A stretch of 64,000 nt of DNA. Source: Collinsella sp. Its GTDB lineage: Bacteria > Actinomycetota > Coriobacteriia > Coriobacteriales > Coriobacteriaceae. Positions 1 through 8,886 of the stretch are shown here, piece after piece (the first letter of the stretch is position 1; the number at the start of each line of letters is the position of its first letter). A program made the translations under genes and the position numbers. The notes below the pieces were generated by a model. The model was given only the letters and a program-made list of their open reading frames with translations, had not been told where the DNA came from and made no database searches. Location: NCBI GenBank assembly GCA_019425015.1, contig JAHYYJ010000006.1, positions 62,001 through 126,000 on the forward strand, in the 5' to 3' direction.

Positions 1-992
1 TTGCGCACACCGTCGATGTGGCTGCGCTCGTAGTTGTGGCTCGCGTACACGCCGGGGCCGATCAGGCCATGGCGAATGTCGTAGCCGGCCGAGAGCGTGG
101 CCTCGACGTCGGAGCCGTAGTGCGGATACACGTCGATGGCGTAATCGAGCTCCAGCTCGCGCGCGATGTTGGACAGCGTGGTTACCAGGTCGTAGTTGTA
201 CGGACCGCCCGAATCCTTGGCGCAAATCGACACCATGCGCTCGGTGCAGCCCAGGTCGTCGCCCACGCAGCCCATGTCAACGCTGATCATCTCGCGCGTG
301 TCGGCCGGCACGAAGGCACCGCCGTGGCCGACCTCTTCGTACACGGTAAAGAGCAGCGATACCTTGCGCGAAAGGGTCACCTCGCCGTCGGCAACGGCGC
401 GAGCCAAACCCAGCAGAATCGACGCCGACAGCTTGTCATCCAGGAAGCGACTCTTGATGTAGCCGCTCTCCGTCACCGTGGTACGCGGATCCATAGCGAT
501 GATATCGCCCGTCTGAATACCCAGCTCGAGCACATCGTCCTTGCTATCGACGTTCTCGTCGAGCAAGATCTCCATGTTCTTCTCGATGGTCTTGACCGGC
601 TCATCGGCCACATGCGCCGAAGGCTCGGTGTTGAGAACCACACCCGTGTAGACATTGCCATCGCGCGTGTAAACGGTGCAGTTCTCGCCATCGGCCGTAG
701 ACCACTGATGCCCGCCGAGCGTCGTGGGACGCAAGCGACCATTGTCCTTGATGGAGCGCACCATGGCGCCCAGGGTATCGACATGGCTCGCCAATACGAG
801 CGGCTCGCCCTCGCCGCCAAGCTCAACCAACACGTTGCCCTTATTGGAACGCTCGGGCCCAAACCCCATCTCGCGCAACGTTTCCATTAGATAATCAGTC
901 GCCGCACGGGTATAGCCCGTAGGTGAAGCAATAGAAGTCAGCGCCTTCAACTGGTCAGTAATATAGGAGAGCGTAGAATCCATCTTGGACAC
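1..992 (-). CDS. M42 family metallo-aminopeptidase, 3' end cut by window edge
   Basis: Cytoplasmic di-metal aminopeptidase of the M42 (glutamyl aminopeptidase/FrvX/YsdC) family, which trims N-terminal residues from peptides. About 330 residues are visible and the C-terminus lies beyond position 1. Metal and catalytic signatures in order: HVDT (H70, D72), FLDD (D185-D186), YEEVGHGG (E219-E220) and SVDMG (D240), with a late ASHNYERSH histidine close to the cut. A GTG start at 992 is chosen because AAAGGG lies 8 nt upstream; the in-frame ATG at 983 is too far from it. The next gene on this strand, fucO, lies upstream with a hairpin element in the gap, so co-transcription is uncertain. Substrate specificity cannot be read from sequence. 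Confidence 0.9.
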   Translation of the reverse strand, partial: MSKMDSTLSYITDQLKALTSIASPTGYTRAATDYLMETLREMGFGPERSNKGNVLVELGGEGEPLVLASHVDTLGAMVRSIKDNGRLRPTTLGGHQWSTADGENCTVYTRDGNVYTGVVLNTEPSAHVADEPVKTIEKNMEILLDENVDSKDDVLELGIQTGDIIAMDPRTTVTESGYIKSRFLDDKLSASILLGLARAVADGEVTLSRKVSLLFTVYEEVGHGGAFVPADTREMISVDMGCVGDDLGCTERMVSICAKDSGGPYNYDLVTTLSNIARELELDYAIDVYPHYGSDVEATLSAGYDIRHGLIGPGVYASHNYERSHIDGVR

Positions 993-1110
993 CAAAGTCA
1001 CCCTTTCATATCGAATTAAACCCACAGCAACAATACCACCACGCACAATTATTTACCTAGCGAGACAACCCATCGAGCTTCCCAGAGCAGCGCCCGCCAC
1101 GATAACGAGC

Positions 1111-1240
1111 CGGCGGGCCCCTGCCCGTTAGCCCCAGAATCTTTCCGCAGGACAGAAGGAGGCCCCGCCGCACGTAGTGCGCAGCGGGGCCTCCGACATG
1201 TCCGAGGACGATTCTGGGGCTAACGGGCAGGGGCCCGCCG
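1111..1240. repeat. Structured hairpin element, copy 1 of 2
   Basis: Outer arms of 31 nt (1111-1141 and 1210-1240) are perfectly complementary. Inside are an 11-bp stem (1158-1168 with 1184-1194) and a short GCAC/GTGC tip. The two strands of the internal loop, TTTCCGCAGGAC (1142-1153) and GACATGTCCGAGGAC (1195-1209), recur exactly in the copy at 61565-61687, which lies in the opposite orientation, while the stems differ by paired changes. It starts 7 nt after the fucO stop codon. There is no T-run, so a simple terminator is unlikely. Function unknown. Confidence 0.85.
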
Positions 1241-1247
1241 AACCATG

Positions 1248-2414
1248 TTAGGCAGCCGGGCAGATCTTCTTGAAGAGCTCGATGACGTCGTCGAGCGTCG
1301 CCTCGCGCGGGTTGCCCGGGAAGCAGGCGTCGGCCATGGCGTCCTTGGCCAGGACCTCGATCTCGTCGGCCTTCATGGCCTCGCAGACGTGCGGGATGTT
1401 CACGTCGGCAGAGAGCTGCTTAACGGCGGCGATGGCGGCGTCGGCGGCCTCGTCGGTGCTCATGCCCGTGGTGTCAACGCCCATGGCAACGGCAACCTTG
1501 GCCAGGCGCTCAGCGCAAACCGGCTTGTTGAACTCCATGGCGATCGGCAGCAGCATGGCGCAAGCGACGCCGTGCGGAGTGTCGTAGTGGGCAGACAGGG
1601 TGTGAGCCATGGCATGGTCGATGCCCAGGCCGACGTTGGAGAAGCCCATGCCGGCGACATACTGGCCAAGAGCCATGCCCTCGCGGCCGGAGCCGGGCTG
1701 ACCGGACTTGGCCTCGGCAACGGAGTCGCGCAGATTCTCGCTGATCAGCTTAATGGCCTCAAAGTGGAACATGTCGGAGAGCTCCCAAGCGCCCTTGGTG
1801 GTGTAGCCCTCGATGGCGTGGGTCAGAGCGTCCATGCCGGTGGAAGCGGTCAGGCCGGCGGGCATGGAAGCCATCATGTCGGGGTCGACGACAGCGACCT
1901 CGGGGGCGTCGTTGGTGTCGACGCACACGAACTTGCGGACCTTCTCGGGGTCGGTGATGACGTAGTTGATGGTCACCTCGGCGGCGGTACCGGCGGTCGT
2001 CGGCACGGCGATGGTGAACACGGCGTGGTTCTTAGTGGGAGCAACGCCCTCGAGGCTGCGGACATCGGCGAACTCGGGGTTGTTGATGATGATGCCGATA
2101 GCCTTGGCGGTGTCCATGGAGGAGCCACCACCGATGGTCACGATAGCGTCAGCCTCGGCGGCCTTGAAGGCCTCGACGCCGTCCTTGACGTTCTGGATGG
2201 TGGGGTTGGGCTTGATCTCGGAGTAGAGGCTCCAAGCGATGCCAGCGGCGTCGAGCTCGTCGGTTACCTTGGCGGTAACGCCAAACTTGACCAGGTCGGG
2301 ATCGGAGCAGACGAAAATCTTCTTGTAACCACGACGCTGGAGCTCGCCGGGGATCTCCTTGATGGCGCCAGAACCATGATAAGAAATGGTGTTGAGAACG
2401 AAACGATTAGCCAT
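1248..2414 (-). CDS. fucO: Lactaldehyde reductase / iron-containing alcohol dehydrogenase
   Basis: Group III Fe-dependent alcohol dehydrogenase of 388 aa, close to the usual 382-390. It should reduce lactaldehyde to 1,2-propanediol with NADH during deoxysugar fermentation, or act on related aldehydes. Visible signatures: the nucleotide loop GGGSSMDTAK (residues 95-104) and iron ligands D195 and H199 (MDALTHAIEGY), H267 and H281 (spacing of 14 as in E. coli FucO). The start at 2414 follows GGGAGG by 6 nt; a longer reading frame to 2456 has no better ribosome site. It appears monocistronic. Two LacI/cre-like half-palindromes lie upstream (2473-2529). The exact aldehyde is inferred from family resemblance only. 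Confidence 0.88.
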   Translation of the reverse strand: MANRFVLNTISYHGSGAIKEIPGELQRRGYKKIFVCSDPDLVKFGVTAKVTDELDAAGIAWSLYSEIKPNPTIQNVKDGVEAFKAAEADAIVTIGGGSSMDTAKAIGIIINNPEFADVRSLEGVAPTKNHAVFTIAVPTTAGTAAEVTINYVITDPEKVRKFVCVDTNDAPEVAVVDPDMMASMPAGLTASTGMDALTHAIEGYTTKGAWELSDMFHFEAIKLISENLRDSVAEAKSGQPGSGREGMALGQYVAGMGFSNVGLGIDHAMAHTLSAHYDTPHGVACAMLLPIAMEFNKPVCAERLAKVAVAMGVDTTGMSTDEAADAAIAAVKQLSADVNIPHVCEAMKADEIEVLAKDAMADACFPGNPREATLDDVIELFKKICPAA

Positions 2415-2472
2415 TGATAGCCTCCCATCGTGTGCGGGGCACCCATTACGCCCCACGCTATAAGTCCCATCC

Positions 2473-2529
2473 TAACGCTTTTGAAACAAAAAGCACGTGA
2501 GAACGTCAAAGATGTTAAAGCGTTTCAAC
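2473..2529 (-). promoter_or_regulatory. Candidate LacI-family/cre-like operator sites upstream of fucO
   Basis: GTTAAAGCGTTTCAAC at 2514-2529 is a near-palindrome centred on CG and fits the cre consensus with about two mismatches. A related half site, TAACGCTTTTGAAAC, is at 2473-2487. Both lie upstream of the fucO start, as expected for carbon-source control. The regulator is not in the window. Confidence 0.35.
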
Positions 2530-2557
2530 AACTGGTATCGTCACCGACTGGTCACTA

Positions 2558-2590
2558 AACAAAAAAGGGGCGGCCGAGATGGCCGTCCCC
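2558..2590 (-). terminator. Intrinsic terminator of the DUF1275 gene
   Basis: On the minus strand a GC stem (GGGGACGGCC / GGCCGCCCC) is followed directly by six T residues, 54 nt past the stop codon of the DUF1275 gene. Confidence 0.75.
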
Positions 2591-2643
2591 TCCCCATTAT
2601 CGATCTATCTGACAAGGGAACTGCCCCCTGCCATATCCTGCCG

Positions 2644-3360
2644 TTATTTTTGGCAGGCGTCTTTCCAATCTTCGCAGGCGCGCTTCCAGCGAAAGCGCAA
2701 ATCGCGCTCGCGGTCGATGAACATGATGGCAAACGCGACAAACAGCAGCACGCTCGCCACCGCAATGGCGTGAAGACCTATGCGCTCAATACACCAATTG
2801 CCCAGCACGGCGCCAAACACAAAGGTAAAGATCACGCCAAAGTACAGCAGGCCGTTTTCCAAAAAGCCACGCCTATGGGTGATGATGTAGTCGTCCACGT
2901 TTTGCAAGGCATTACGGAGGTTGCCGATACACATCGTCGTGGCAATGCCGTGACCGTGGATCTTGCGGAAGCTCTCAACCTGCATGCCGCAGGCAAACGA
3001 CGTGAGACAGTTGGCGAGCAGGTTGTAACCGCCACCGGGGATAAAGCTCACGCCAAGCAAGATAACGGCTTCAAAAAACACCGTCACCTGACGCCAGTGA
3101 ATCACACTGCCAAACCGCTCGTGCACCAGGTCGGCAAGCATAATGCCCACGGCAAACGACACCACGGGAAAGAAGTAGCGTCCCGCCAGCGCCCAGTTGC
3201 CCTCCGAGATGCTCACGCCCACGAGCAGGATGTTGCCCGTCTGCGCGTTTGCGAAAACATGGTCGCGCCCAATGTACGAATACACATCCATAAAGCCACC
3301 GGCGAGCGCCAAGATGATGCCCAGCTCAATAGACTCCGATATCTGTTTGGCACGCTGCAT
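2644..3360 (-). CDS. DUF1275 (YoaK-type) membrane protein
   Basis: Multi-pass inner-membrane protein of 238 aa from the DUF1275/YoaK family, whose function is not settled. Typical family features are the N-terminal LALAGGFMDVYSYI segment, the HVFANAQTGNILL stretch near residue 35 and alternating hydrophobic spans to about residue 220, ending in a charged tail. ATG 3360 is chosen because AAGGAGG precedes it by 10 nt; the longer upstream reading has no ribosome site. It is transcribed alone: the upstream gene (YgiQ) is divergent and a terminator follows. No substrate can be assigned. Confidence 0.85.
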   Translation of the reverse strand: MQRAKQISESIELGIILALAGGFMDVYSYIGRDHVFANAQTGNILLVGVSISEGNWALAGRYFFPVVSFAVGIMLADLVHERFGSVIHWRQVTVFFEAVILLGVSFIPGGGYNLLANCLTSFACGMQVESFRKIHGHGIATTMCIGNLRNALQNVDDYIITHRRGFLENGLLYFGVIFTFVFGAVLGNWCIERIGLHAIAVASVLLFVAFAIMFIDRERDLRFRWKRACEDWKDACQK

Positions 3361-3610
3361 CGTCGTGCATCCTCCTTGTTGACGACTCTCTCGTGCGTTG
3401 GCGGAGACATAGCCGCCGTTCATACTGTAACCCATTGACAACATGGCGTGCGCGCGAGACGGGTTCTCCAACGCGCAGATACACAGTCTGGAAACAAACG
3501 GCGGGTACGGCGCCGATGCCCGACACCTCGTGTACTCCACCAGTCTTTTTAGCCCCGTCCCAAAAAGACTGGTTACAATTACGTGCAGCATACTAACAAC
3601 GGGAGGAATC

Positions 3611-5746
3611 GTGGCAAAAAAGCCCCAGGACGCTCAGCACAACCAGCATGGCAAGCATGCCCAGCGCGGCCAGCAGCAAAAGCGTGGCGGCAAGGCCCAA
3701 GATTCGCGCCCCACGCATACCCCGGCTGCGCCCGCCCGCCCCTGGCGCCCGGGCCGCGATAAGTTCCTCCCCGTCAGTCGAGCCGACATGGATGCACGCG
3801 GCTGGGACCAGTGCGACTTTGTCTACATCTGCGGCGACGCCTATGTGGACCATCCCAGCTTTGGCATGGCCATCATCAGCCGCGTACTCGACGCGCACGG
3901 CTACAAGGTGGGCATCATCTGCCAACCCAACTGGACCGACCCCGCCAGCATCACCGTGCTCGGCGAGCCGCGCCTGGGGTTTCTCGTCAGTGCCGGCAAC
4001 ATGGACTCCATGGTCAACCACTATTCGGTGACCAAGCACCGCCGCCACACCGACGCCTATACCCCCGGCGGCGAGGAAGGTCACCGCCCCAACCGTGCCG
4101 TCACGGTCTACGGCAATCTCATCCGCCAGACGTTCAAGGACGCCCCCATCATCATCGGCGGCATCGAGGCAAGCCTGCGCCGCCTGGCCCACTACGACTA
4201 CTGGCAGGATAAGCTCAAGCGCTCGGTGCTGCTCGACTCGGGCGCCGACATCCTCATCTACGGCATGGGCGAGCACGCGATTGTCGAGATCGCCGACGCG
4301 CTCGACGCGGGGCTGCCCGTCGATCAGATCACCTATATCAACGGCACCGTTTACCGCACGAGTTCGCTCGACGAGGTCTACGACTACGACCTGCTGCCCA
4401 GCTGGGACGACCTTGCCGCCGACAAGCTCAACTACGCGCGCAGCTTTAACGTGCAGCAGCAGAACATGGACCCCATCACCGGACATCGTCTGGTAGAGCC
4501 CTACCCCAACAGCGTCTATGTGGTGCAGAACCCGCCGTCGGCAACACTCACCACCGACGAGATGGACGAGGTGGCCGAACTCCCCTACGCACGCGATTGG
4601 CATCCCGACTACGACGCAGCGGGCGGCGTGCCGGCCTTTGCCGAGATCAAGTTTTCCATTAGCTCCAACCGCGGCTGTTTTGGCGAGTGCTCGTTTTGCG
4701 CGCTCACCTTCCACCAGGGCCGCGTGCTGCAGATGCGCAGCCACGACTCGATTATGCGCGAGGCCGAGCTGCTCACGCGCGATCCCGAGTTTAAGGGCTA
4801 CATCAACGACGTGGGAGGACCGACGGCCAACTTTAGCCGTCCTGCCTGCGACAAGCAGCTCAAGCACGGCGTGTGCAAGAACAAGCGCTGCCTGTGGCCG
4901 AGCGTATGCAAGAACATGGTGGTCGACGAGAGCGGCTACACGCAGCTGCTGCGCGACCTGCGCCAGCTGCCGGGCGTCAAAAAGGTCTTCGTGCGCAGCG
5001 GCATCCGTTTTGACTACACCATGGCCGATGCCTCGGACGAGTTTTTGCGCGAGCTGCTGGAGCATCATGTCTCAGGCCAGCTGCGCGTAGCGCCCGAGCA
5101 CGTGAGCGATGCGGTGCTGTCAGTGATGGGCAAGCCGAGCCGAGCCGTCTACGACGCGTTCTGCCGCAAATTTGAACGCTTGAACCGCGAATACGGACTC
5201 AAGCAGTACGTGGTGCCGTATCTAATCTCGAGCCACCCCGGCTCGACCATGAAGGAAGCCGTGGACCTTGCCGAAGCCGTGCGCGACATGGGCTACATGC
5301 CCGAACAGGTGCAGGACTTCTACCCCACCCCGTCCACCATGTCGACGTGCATGTACTACACCGGCGTGGACCCGCGCACCATGAAACCGATCTATGTGGC
5401 GCGCGACCCGCACGAGAAGGCCATGCAACGCGCGCTCATCCAGTATCGCAAGCCCGAGAACTACAAGCTGGTACGCGAGGCGCTGGAAAAGGCTGGCCGT
5501 CGCGACCTGATCGGCTACACCAAGCATTGCCTGATTCGCCCCGTGCCGCCACGCCCGGGCGAGACATCTGCTGGCGGTGGGCATGGCACCGGCAAGAAGG
5601 GCGGCAAGCCACATGGTGGCGCCGCCGGCAAGGGGCCTAAAGGCAGCAAGGGGCACAGCGGCATGTCGCGCGCGCAAAACACTGCCGGGCGCAACCGTGC
5701 AGCTCAGGGGCGTCAGGGTGCCAACGGAGGCGGGCGTCGCAACTAG
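3611..5746 (+). CDS. YgiQ family radical SAM protein
   Basis: Radical S-adenosylmethionine protein of 711 aa (UPF0313/YgiQ), with a long N-terminal domain from about residue 50, a radical SAM core and a C-terminal DUF3362-like part (LIRPVPPRPG). The cluster motif CxxxCxxC is seen as CFGECSFC at about residues 356-363. The substrate of the family is unknown. GTG 3611 is preceded by GGGAGG at good spacing. Residues 1-45 and the last 70 are rich in Lys, Gly, Gln and Ala and look disordered, so they are probably not catalytic. It is a single gene, divergent from the DUF1275 gene. Confidence 0.92.
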   Translation: MAKKPQDAQHNQHGKHAQRGQQQKRGGKAQDSRPTHTPAAPARPWRPGRDKFLPVSRADMDARGWDQCDFVYICGDAYVDHPSFGMAIISRVLDAHGYKVGIICQPNWTDPASITVLGEPRLGFLVSAGNMDSMVNHYSVTKHRRHTDAYTPGGEEGHRPNRAVTVYGNLIRQTFKDAPIIIGGIEASLRRLAHYDYWQDKLKRSVLLDSGADILIYGMGEHAIVEIADALDAGLPVDQITYINGTVYRTSSLDEVYDYDLLPSWDDLAADKLNYARSFNVQQQNMDPITGHRLVEPYPNSVYVVQNPPSATLTTDEMDEVAELPYARDWHPDYDAAGGVPAFAEIKFSISSNRGCFGECSFCALTFHQGRVLQMRSHDSIMREAELLTRDPEFKGYINDVGGPTANFSRPACDKQLKHGVCKNKRCLWPSVCKNMVVDESGYTQLLRDLRQLPGVKKVFVRSGIRFDYTMADASDEFLRELLEHHVSGQLRVAPEHVSDAVLSVMGKPSRAVYDAFCRKFERLNREYGLKQYVVPYLISSHPGSTMKEAVDLAEAVRDMGYMPEQVQDFYPTPSTMSTCMYYTGVDPRTMKPIYVARDPHEKAMQRALIQYRKPENYKLVREALEKAGRRDLIGYTKHCLIRPVPPRPGETSAGGGHGTGKKGGKPHGGAAGKGPKGSKGHSGMSRAQNTAGRNRAAQGRQGANGGGRRN

Positions 5747-5794
5747 GGCGGCGAGGCGGCATGCCGCCGTTGGCGACACGACACGCCCCACCAA

Positions 5795-5843
5795 TAAAAT
5801 GCCGCTCGCCGGGGCGTCGCAGAACGATTCCCCGGCGAGCGGC
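5795..5843 (-). terminator. Terminator of the beta-glucoside PTS gene
   Basis: A perfect 14-bp inverted repeat, GCCGCTCGCCGGGG with its complement, encloses a 15-nt loop. On the minus strand it runs into ATTTTATT, 30 nt past the EIIBC stop. It may also slow transcripts arriving from ygiQ. Confidence 0.7.
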
Positions 5844-5872
5844 CGATTAATATTGTCTATCTCAAGACGTTG

Positions 5873-7243
5873 TTACTTTTTGTCGAAACGACCATAGAGC
5901 GCAAACGAGAGCGCCGCAGAGATAACCCAAGTCAAAGCGATGCAGACGACAATCATGATCAGGTTCATGGGATTACCGCTTGGATCGGCATAAACGGGCA
6001 ACGAGGTAATGCCAGGCATAACAAAGCCGAAGCACTTAGCGCCCAGAACAACGGTGAGCGCGCCGCCAATGCCATCCGCAATCATCGCAGCGATAAGCGG
6101 AGTCCTGTTAGGAACCTGAACGGTAAACAAGGCGGGCTCGGAAATTCCCATAAATGCTGAGAAGGCGCACGTCATTGCAGCGGACTTGAGCTTTTCGTCG
6201 GTCATGCGCAGAGCTGCACCAAAAGACGCACCGCTTTCGGCGAGGTTATGGCAGAAAGAGATCGGGAGCAGATAGTCATACCCCAGCGTTGCGATATTGG
6301 AAATCTGGATGGGGCTCGTCGACTGGTGCATGCCAAAGAGCACGATAAGCGGCATAAAGAAGCCCAGCAGAAAACCGGCAACGGGACCTAACGTCGAGAA
6401 TAGCCAAACGATACCGTTGGCAAGACCAAGACCGCACCAGGCACCAATCGGGGCGAGCACAAACAGGTTGACCGGAATCACGATAGCAAGGGAGAGCGCC
6501 GGAACGACAACGAGCTTAAAGAGATCCGGCACGACTTTGTCGATTGCGCGATATACAAAAGACAAGCCAATGACGCCAAAGATGACCGGGAACACGGAAT
6601 CGGCGTAGCTAAAAATCGGCACCGTAAAACCGAACAACGCAAGAGGCGTCTCGCCCGTACCGACAGCGTTGACAATAGTCGGGTACATCAGCGATCCGGC
6701 AACACAAAGCGCAAGCGAACGGTTGACTCGGAACTTATCAGCTGTAGACATTGCCAGCAAAAACGGCAAGAAGTAGAACGGGATATCCGAAATCATATTG
6801 AATATCGCAAAGTCGCCGGCACCCGTGTCGATTCCAAAAGCCGCGATAGCAGCCAGGATGCCCTTTACGATGCCTCCCGCCACCAGTGCGGGAATGATAG
6901 CGGAGAAGATGCCGGTGATGATATCGAATACGCGAGCCGAACCTTTTTGGAGCTCAGGCTGCTCGGCGTCGGCGGAGACCTCGCCACCCATCCTGTCGCC
7001 AAGCATGGGCTCCAATTCGTCATATACCGACCCCACGCTGGCGCCGATGATAACCTGCCACTGCCCGTCTTTAACCTGCGCGCCCAAGGCGCCGTCAAGC
7101 GTCTTAAGGGCCTCCAGGTCTGCCTTGCTATCGTCCTTCAGGTTGAACCTCAGCCTTGTAATGCAGTGCGTTGCCATAACAACGTTATCGGCGCCGCCCA
7201 CGAGCTCGAGGACACGAGCGGCCAGTTCCTTCTTGTCTGCCAT
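5873..7243 (-). CDS. PTS beta-glucoside transporter subunit EIIBC
   Basis: Sugar-specific PTS permease of 456 aa that imports and phosphorylates a beta-glucoside. An EIIB domain occupies about residues 1-85 with the phosphocysteine C27 in HCITRLRF. An EIIC membrane domain follows from about residue 105, containing the GMHQSTSP loop. The usual C-terminal EIIA domain of BglF is missing; the protein stops at LYGRFDKK. It must therefore take phosphate from a separate EIIA, and the one at 21612-22124 is a candidate. Start 7243 has TAGGAGTG upstream. It lies 11 nt after the 6-phospho-beta-glucosidase gene and is co-transcribed with it. Confidence 0.9.
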   Translation of the reverse strand: MADKKELAARVLELVGGADNVVMATHCITRLRFNLKDDSKADLEALKTLDGALGAQVKDGQWQVIIGASVGSVYDELEPMLGDRMGGEVSADAEQPELQKGSARVFDIITGIFSAIIPALVAGGIVKGILAAIAAFGIDTGAGDFAIFNMISDIPFYFLPFLLAMSTADKFRVNRSLALCVAGSLMYPTIVNAVGTGETPLALFGFTVPIFSYADSVFPVIFGVIGLSFVYRAIDKVVPDLFKLVVVPALSLAIVIPVNLFVLAPIGAWCGLGLANGIVWLFSTLGPVAGFLLGFFMPLIVLFGMHQSTSPIQISNIATLGYDYLLPISFCHNLAESGASFGAALRMTDEKLKSAAMTCAFSAFMGISEPALFTVQVPNRTPLIAAMIADGIGGALTVVLGAKCFGFVMPGITSLPVYADPSGNPMNLIMIVVCIALTWVISAALSFALYGRFDKK

Positions 7244-7254
7244 AACAATCACTC

Positions 7255-8733
7255 CTACCCAAGGTCTTCGCCATTGGTGGCGATGCATTTCTGGTACCAA
7301 TAGAAAGAGTCTTTACGCAAGCGCTTCGCAGTGCCGTGGCCGCAATTATCCAGATCGACATAGATAAGCCCGTAGCGCTTGTCCATCGTAAGAGGACCGC
7401 AGGCAACAAGGTCAATGAATCCCCAGATCATATATCCGCGCACGTCAACGCCATCGATCACCGCCTCTTTAAGGCACTTTATGTGCTGGCGCAAATAATC
7501 GATTCGATACTCGTCGTGGATGCTGCCATCCTCCTCGACCACGTCAGATGTACCGAGGCCGTTCTCGGCGATATACAGAGGCAGCCCATAGCGGTCATAC
7601 ATCTGGTTAAGGGTAACCCTCAGGCCAATGGGATCGAGCTGCCAGCCCCACTCACTCGTCTCGAGATAAGGGTTCTTGTTTGCCATGACCAGATTGCCCG
7701 CAGTCTTCTCCCATCCCTGATCGCAGGTGGATACCTGGGAAAAGTAGTACGAGAAGGCCAGGAAGTCGACCGTGTTGCGAGCGATGAGCTCTTCATCGCC
7801 CGGTTCCATTTGAATCTCGATATCGCACGCATCGAAATAGCGATTCATATAAGCGGGGTATTTTCCGCGAGCCATCACGTCCGTATAGAACCAGTTGGAA
7901 TACTGGTCGTCGTGAATAGCCTGCATGTTATCTTCGGGACGGCAGGTGGCGGGATACGTACAGAATCGAGCGATCATGCCGCCAACGGGAGTATCGGGCG
8001 AAAGACGATGGACAATCTCGACGGCACGCGCATTGGCAACGAACTCATGGTGCAGGCACTGGAAGATGGCTCGATCGAAGTTCTCCCCCTCTTCGTCTTT
8101 GACCAGACAGACCCCGTCCCAAGGCGAAAAACGCGCTGCATTGAACTCGTTAAAAGGCAGCCAGAAATCGACCAGATCGCCCAATTCCGTAACGATTGTC
8201 TCGACATAGCGGGCGAAGAAGTCAATCGTCTTGCGATTCTTCCATCCCCCATATGTGGTGACAAGATTTACCGGGATGTCATAGTGGAGCATGGTGACGA
8301 AGGTCTTAATGCCGTGCTTTTTGCACTCACCCAGCATGCTTCGATACCACTCGATGCCTTCGCGGTTAGGCTCAAGGTCATCTCCGTTAGGATAGATTCG
8401 GCTCCAGCAAATAGAGGTGCGGAACAGCTTGAGGCCCATCTCCGCAAAAAGCGCGATGTCCTCACGATAGTGATGATAGAAGTCGTTGCCACGCCTAAAC
8501 GGGTAGAACTCAACGCCATCATCTGCGAGAGCGTTCATTAGCTCGTCATGGCAGAATGGGTTGTTTTGATGCTTGTCCTCAATCTGGTCATGAGTCCAGG
8601 TACCATCCAGCCATCGACAATCCTGCGTCGACTTTCCCTTTCCGCCCTCATTCCAGGCGCCATCGGCCTGCGAGCACGATATGGCTCCGCCCCATAAAAA
8701 GTCGGAGTCAAACCCATGTTTTAACTTACCCAT
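7255..8733 (-). CDS. 6-phospho-beta-glucosidase, GH1 family
   Basis: Cytoplasmic GH1 hydrolase of 492 aa that splits 6-phospho-beta-glucosides delivered by the PTS into glucose-6-phosphate and an aglycone or glucose. The acid/base Glu is in LPFNEFN (about residue 196) and the nucleophile Glu in YIAENGLG (about residue 390); TSICWSRIYPNG is the other family block. ATG 8733 follows AAGGAGG by 5 nt. It is the first gene of a two-gene operon with the EIIBC gene, divergent from an AraC regulator that probably controls it. BglA and AscB members cannot be told apart here. Confidence 0.92.
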   Translation of the reverse strand: MGKLKHGFDSDFLWGGAISCSQADGAWNEGGKGKSTQDCRWLDGTWTHDQIEDKHQNNPFCHDELMNALADDGVEFYPFRRGNDFYHHYREDIALFAEMGLKLFRTSICWSRIYPNGDDLEPNREGIEWYRSMLGECKKHGIKTFVTMLHYDIPVNLVTTYGGWKNRKTIDFFARYVETIVTELGDLVDFWLPFNEFNAARFSPWDGVCLVKDEEGENFDRAIFQCLHHEFVANARAVEIVHRLSPDTPVGGMIARFCTYPATCRPEDNMQAIHDDQYSNWFYTDVMARGKYPAYMNRYFDACDIEIQMEPGDEELIARNTVDFLAFSYYFSQVSTCDQGWEKTAGNLVMANKNPYLETSEWGWQLDPIGLRVTLNQMYDRYGLPLYIAENGLGTSDVVEEDGSIHDEYRIDYLRQHIKCLKEAVIDGVDVRGYMIWGFIDLVACGPLTMDKRYGLIYVDLDNCGHGTAKRLRKDSFYWYQKCIATNGEDLG

Positions 8734-8813
8734 TTGCCCTCCTTGATCGGATGCTCCAGCGGATAACCCAATACTAGGAAGAACAAGATGCATAAGATAT
8801 CGCATAGAAAGCA

Positions 8814-8871
8814 TGGCTTTATAACATTTTTTTAGATATAATACCGTTCAAGGTATCGATTCTACCGTTCA
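8814..8871 (+). promoter_or_regulatory. AraC-gene promoter and two direct-repeat sites
   Basis: A -10 box TATAAT (8837-8842) has a weak -35 TGGCTT (8814-8819) at 17-bp spacing. Two identical TACCGTTCA sites (8842-8850 and 8863-8871) start exactly 21 bp apart, two helical turns, in the pattern AraC dimers use. They lie between the regulator gene and the divergent bgl operon. Confidence 0.5.
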
Positions 8872-8886
8872 CCGCTGGAGCACCCC

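Noticed and set aside
1111..1240. Integron attC site, because of GTTA...TAAC ends in the hairpin
   Set aside because: The R' and R'' core boxes do not fit the consensus, the stems are perfect rather than bulged, and no integrase or cassette is near.
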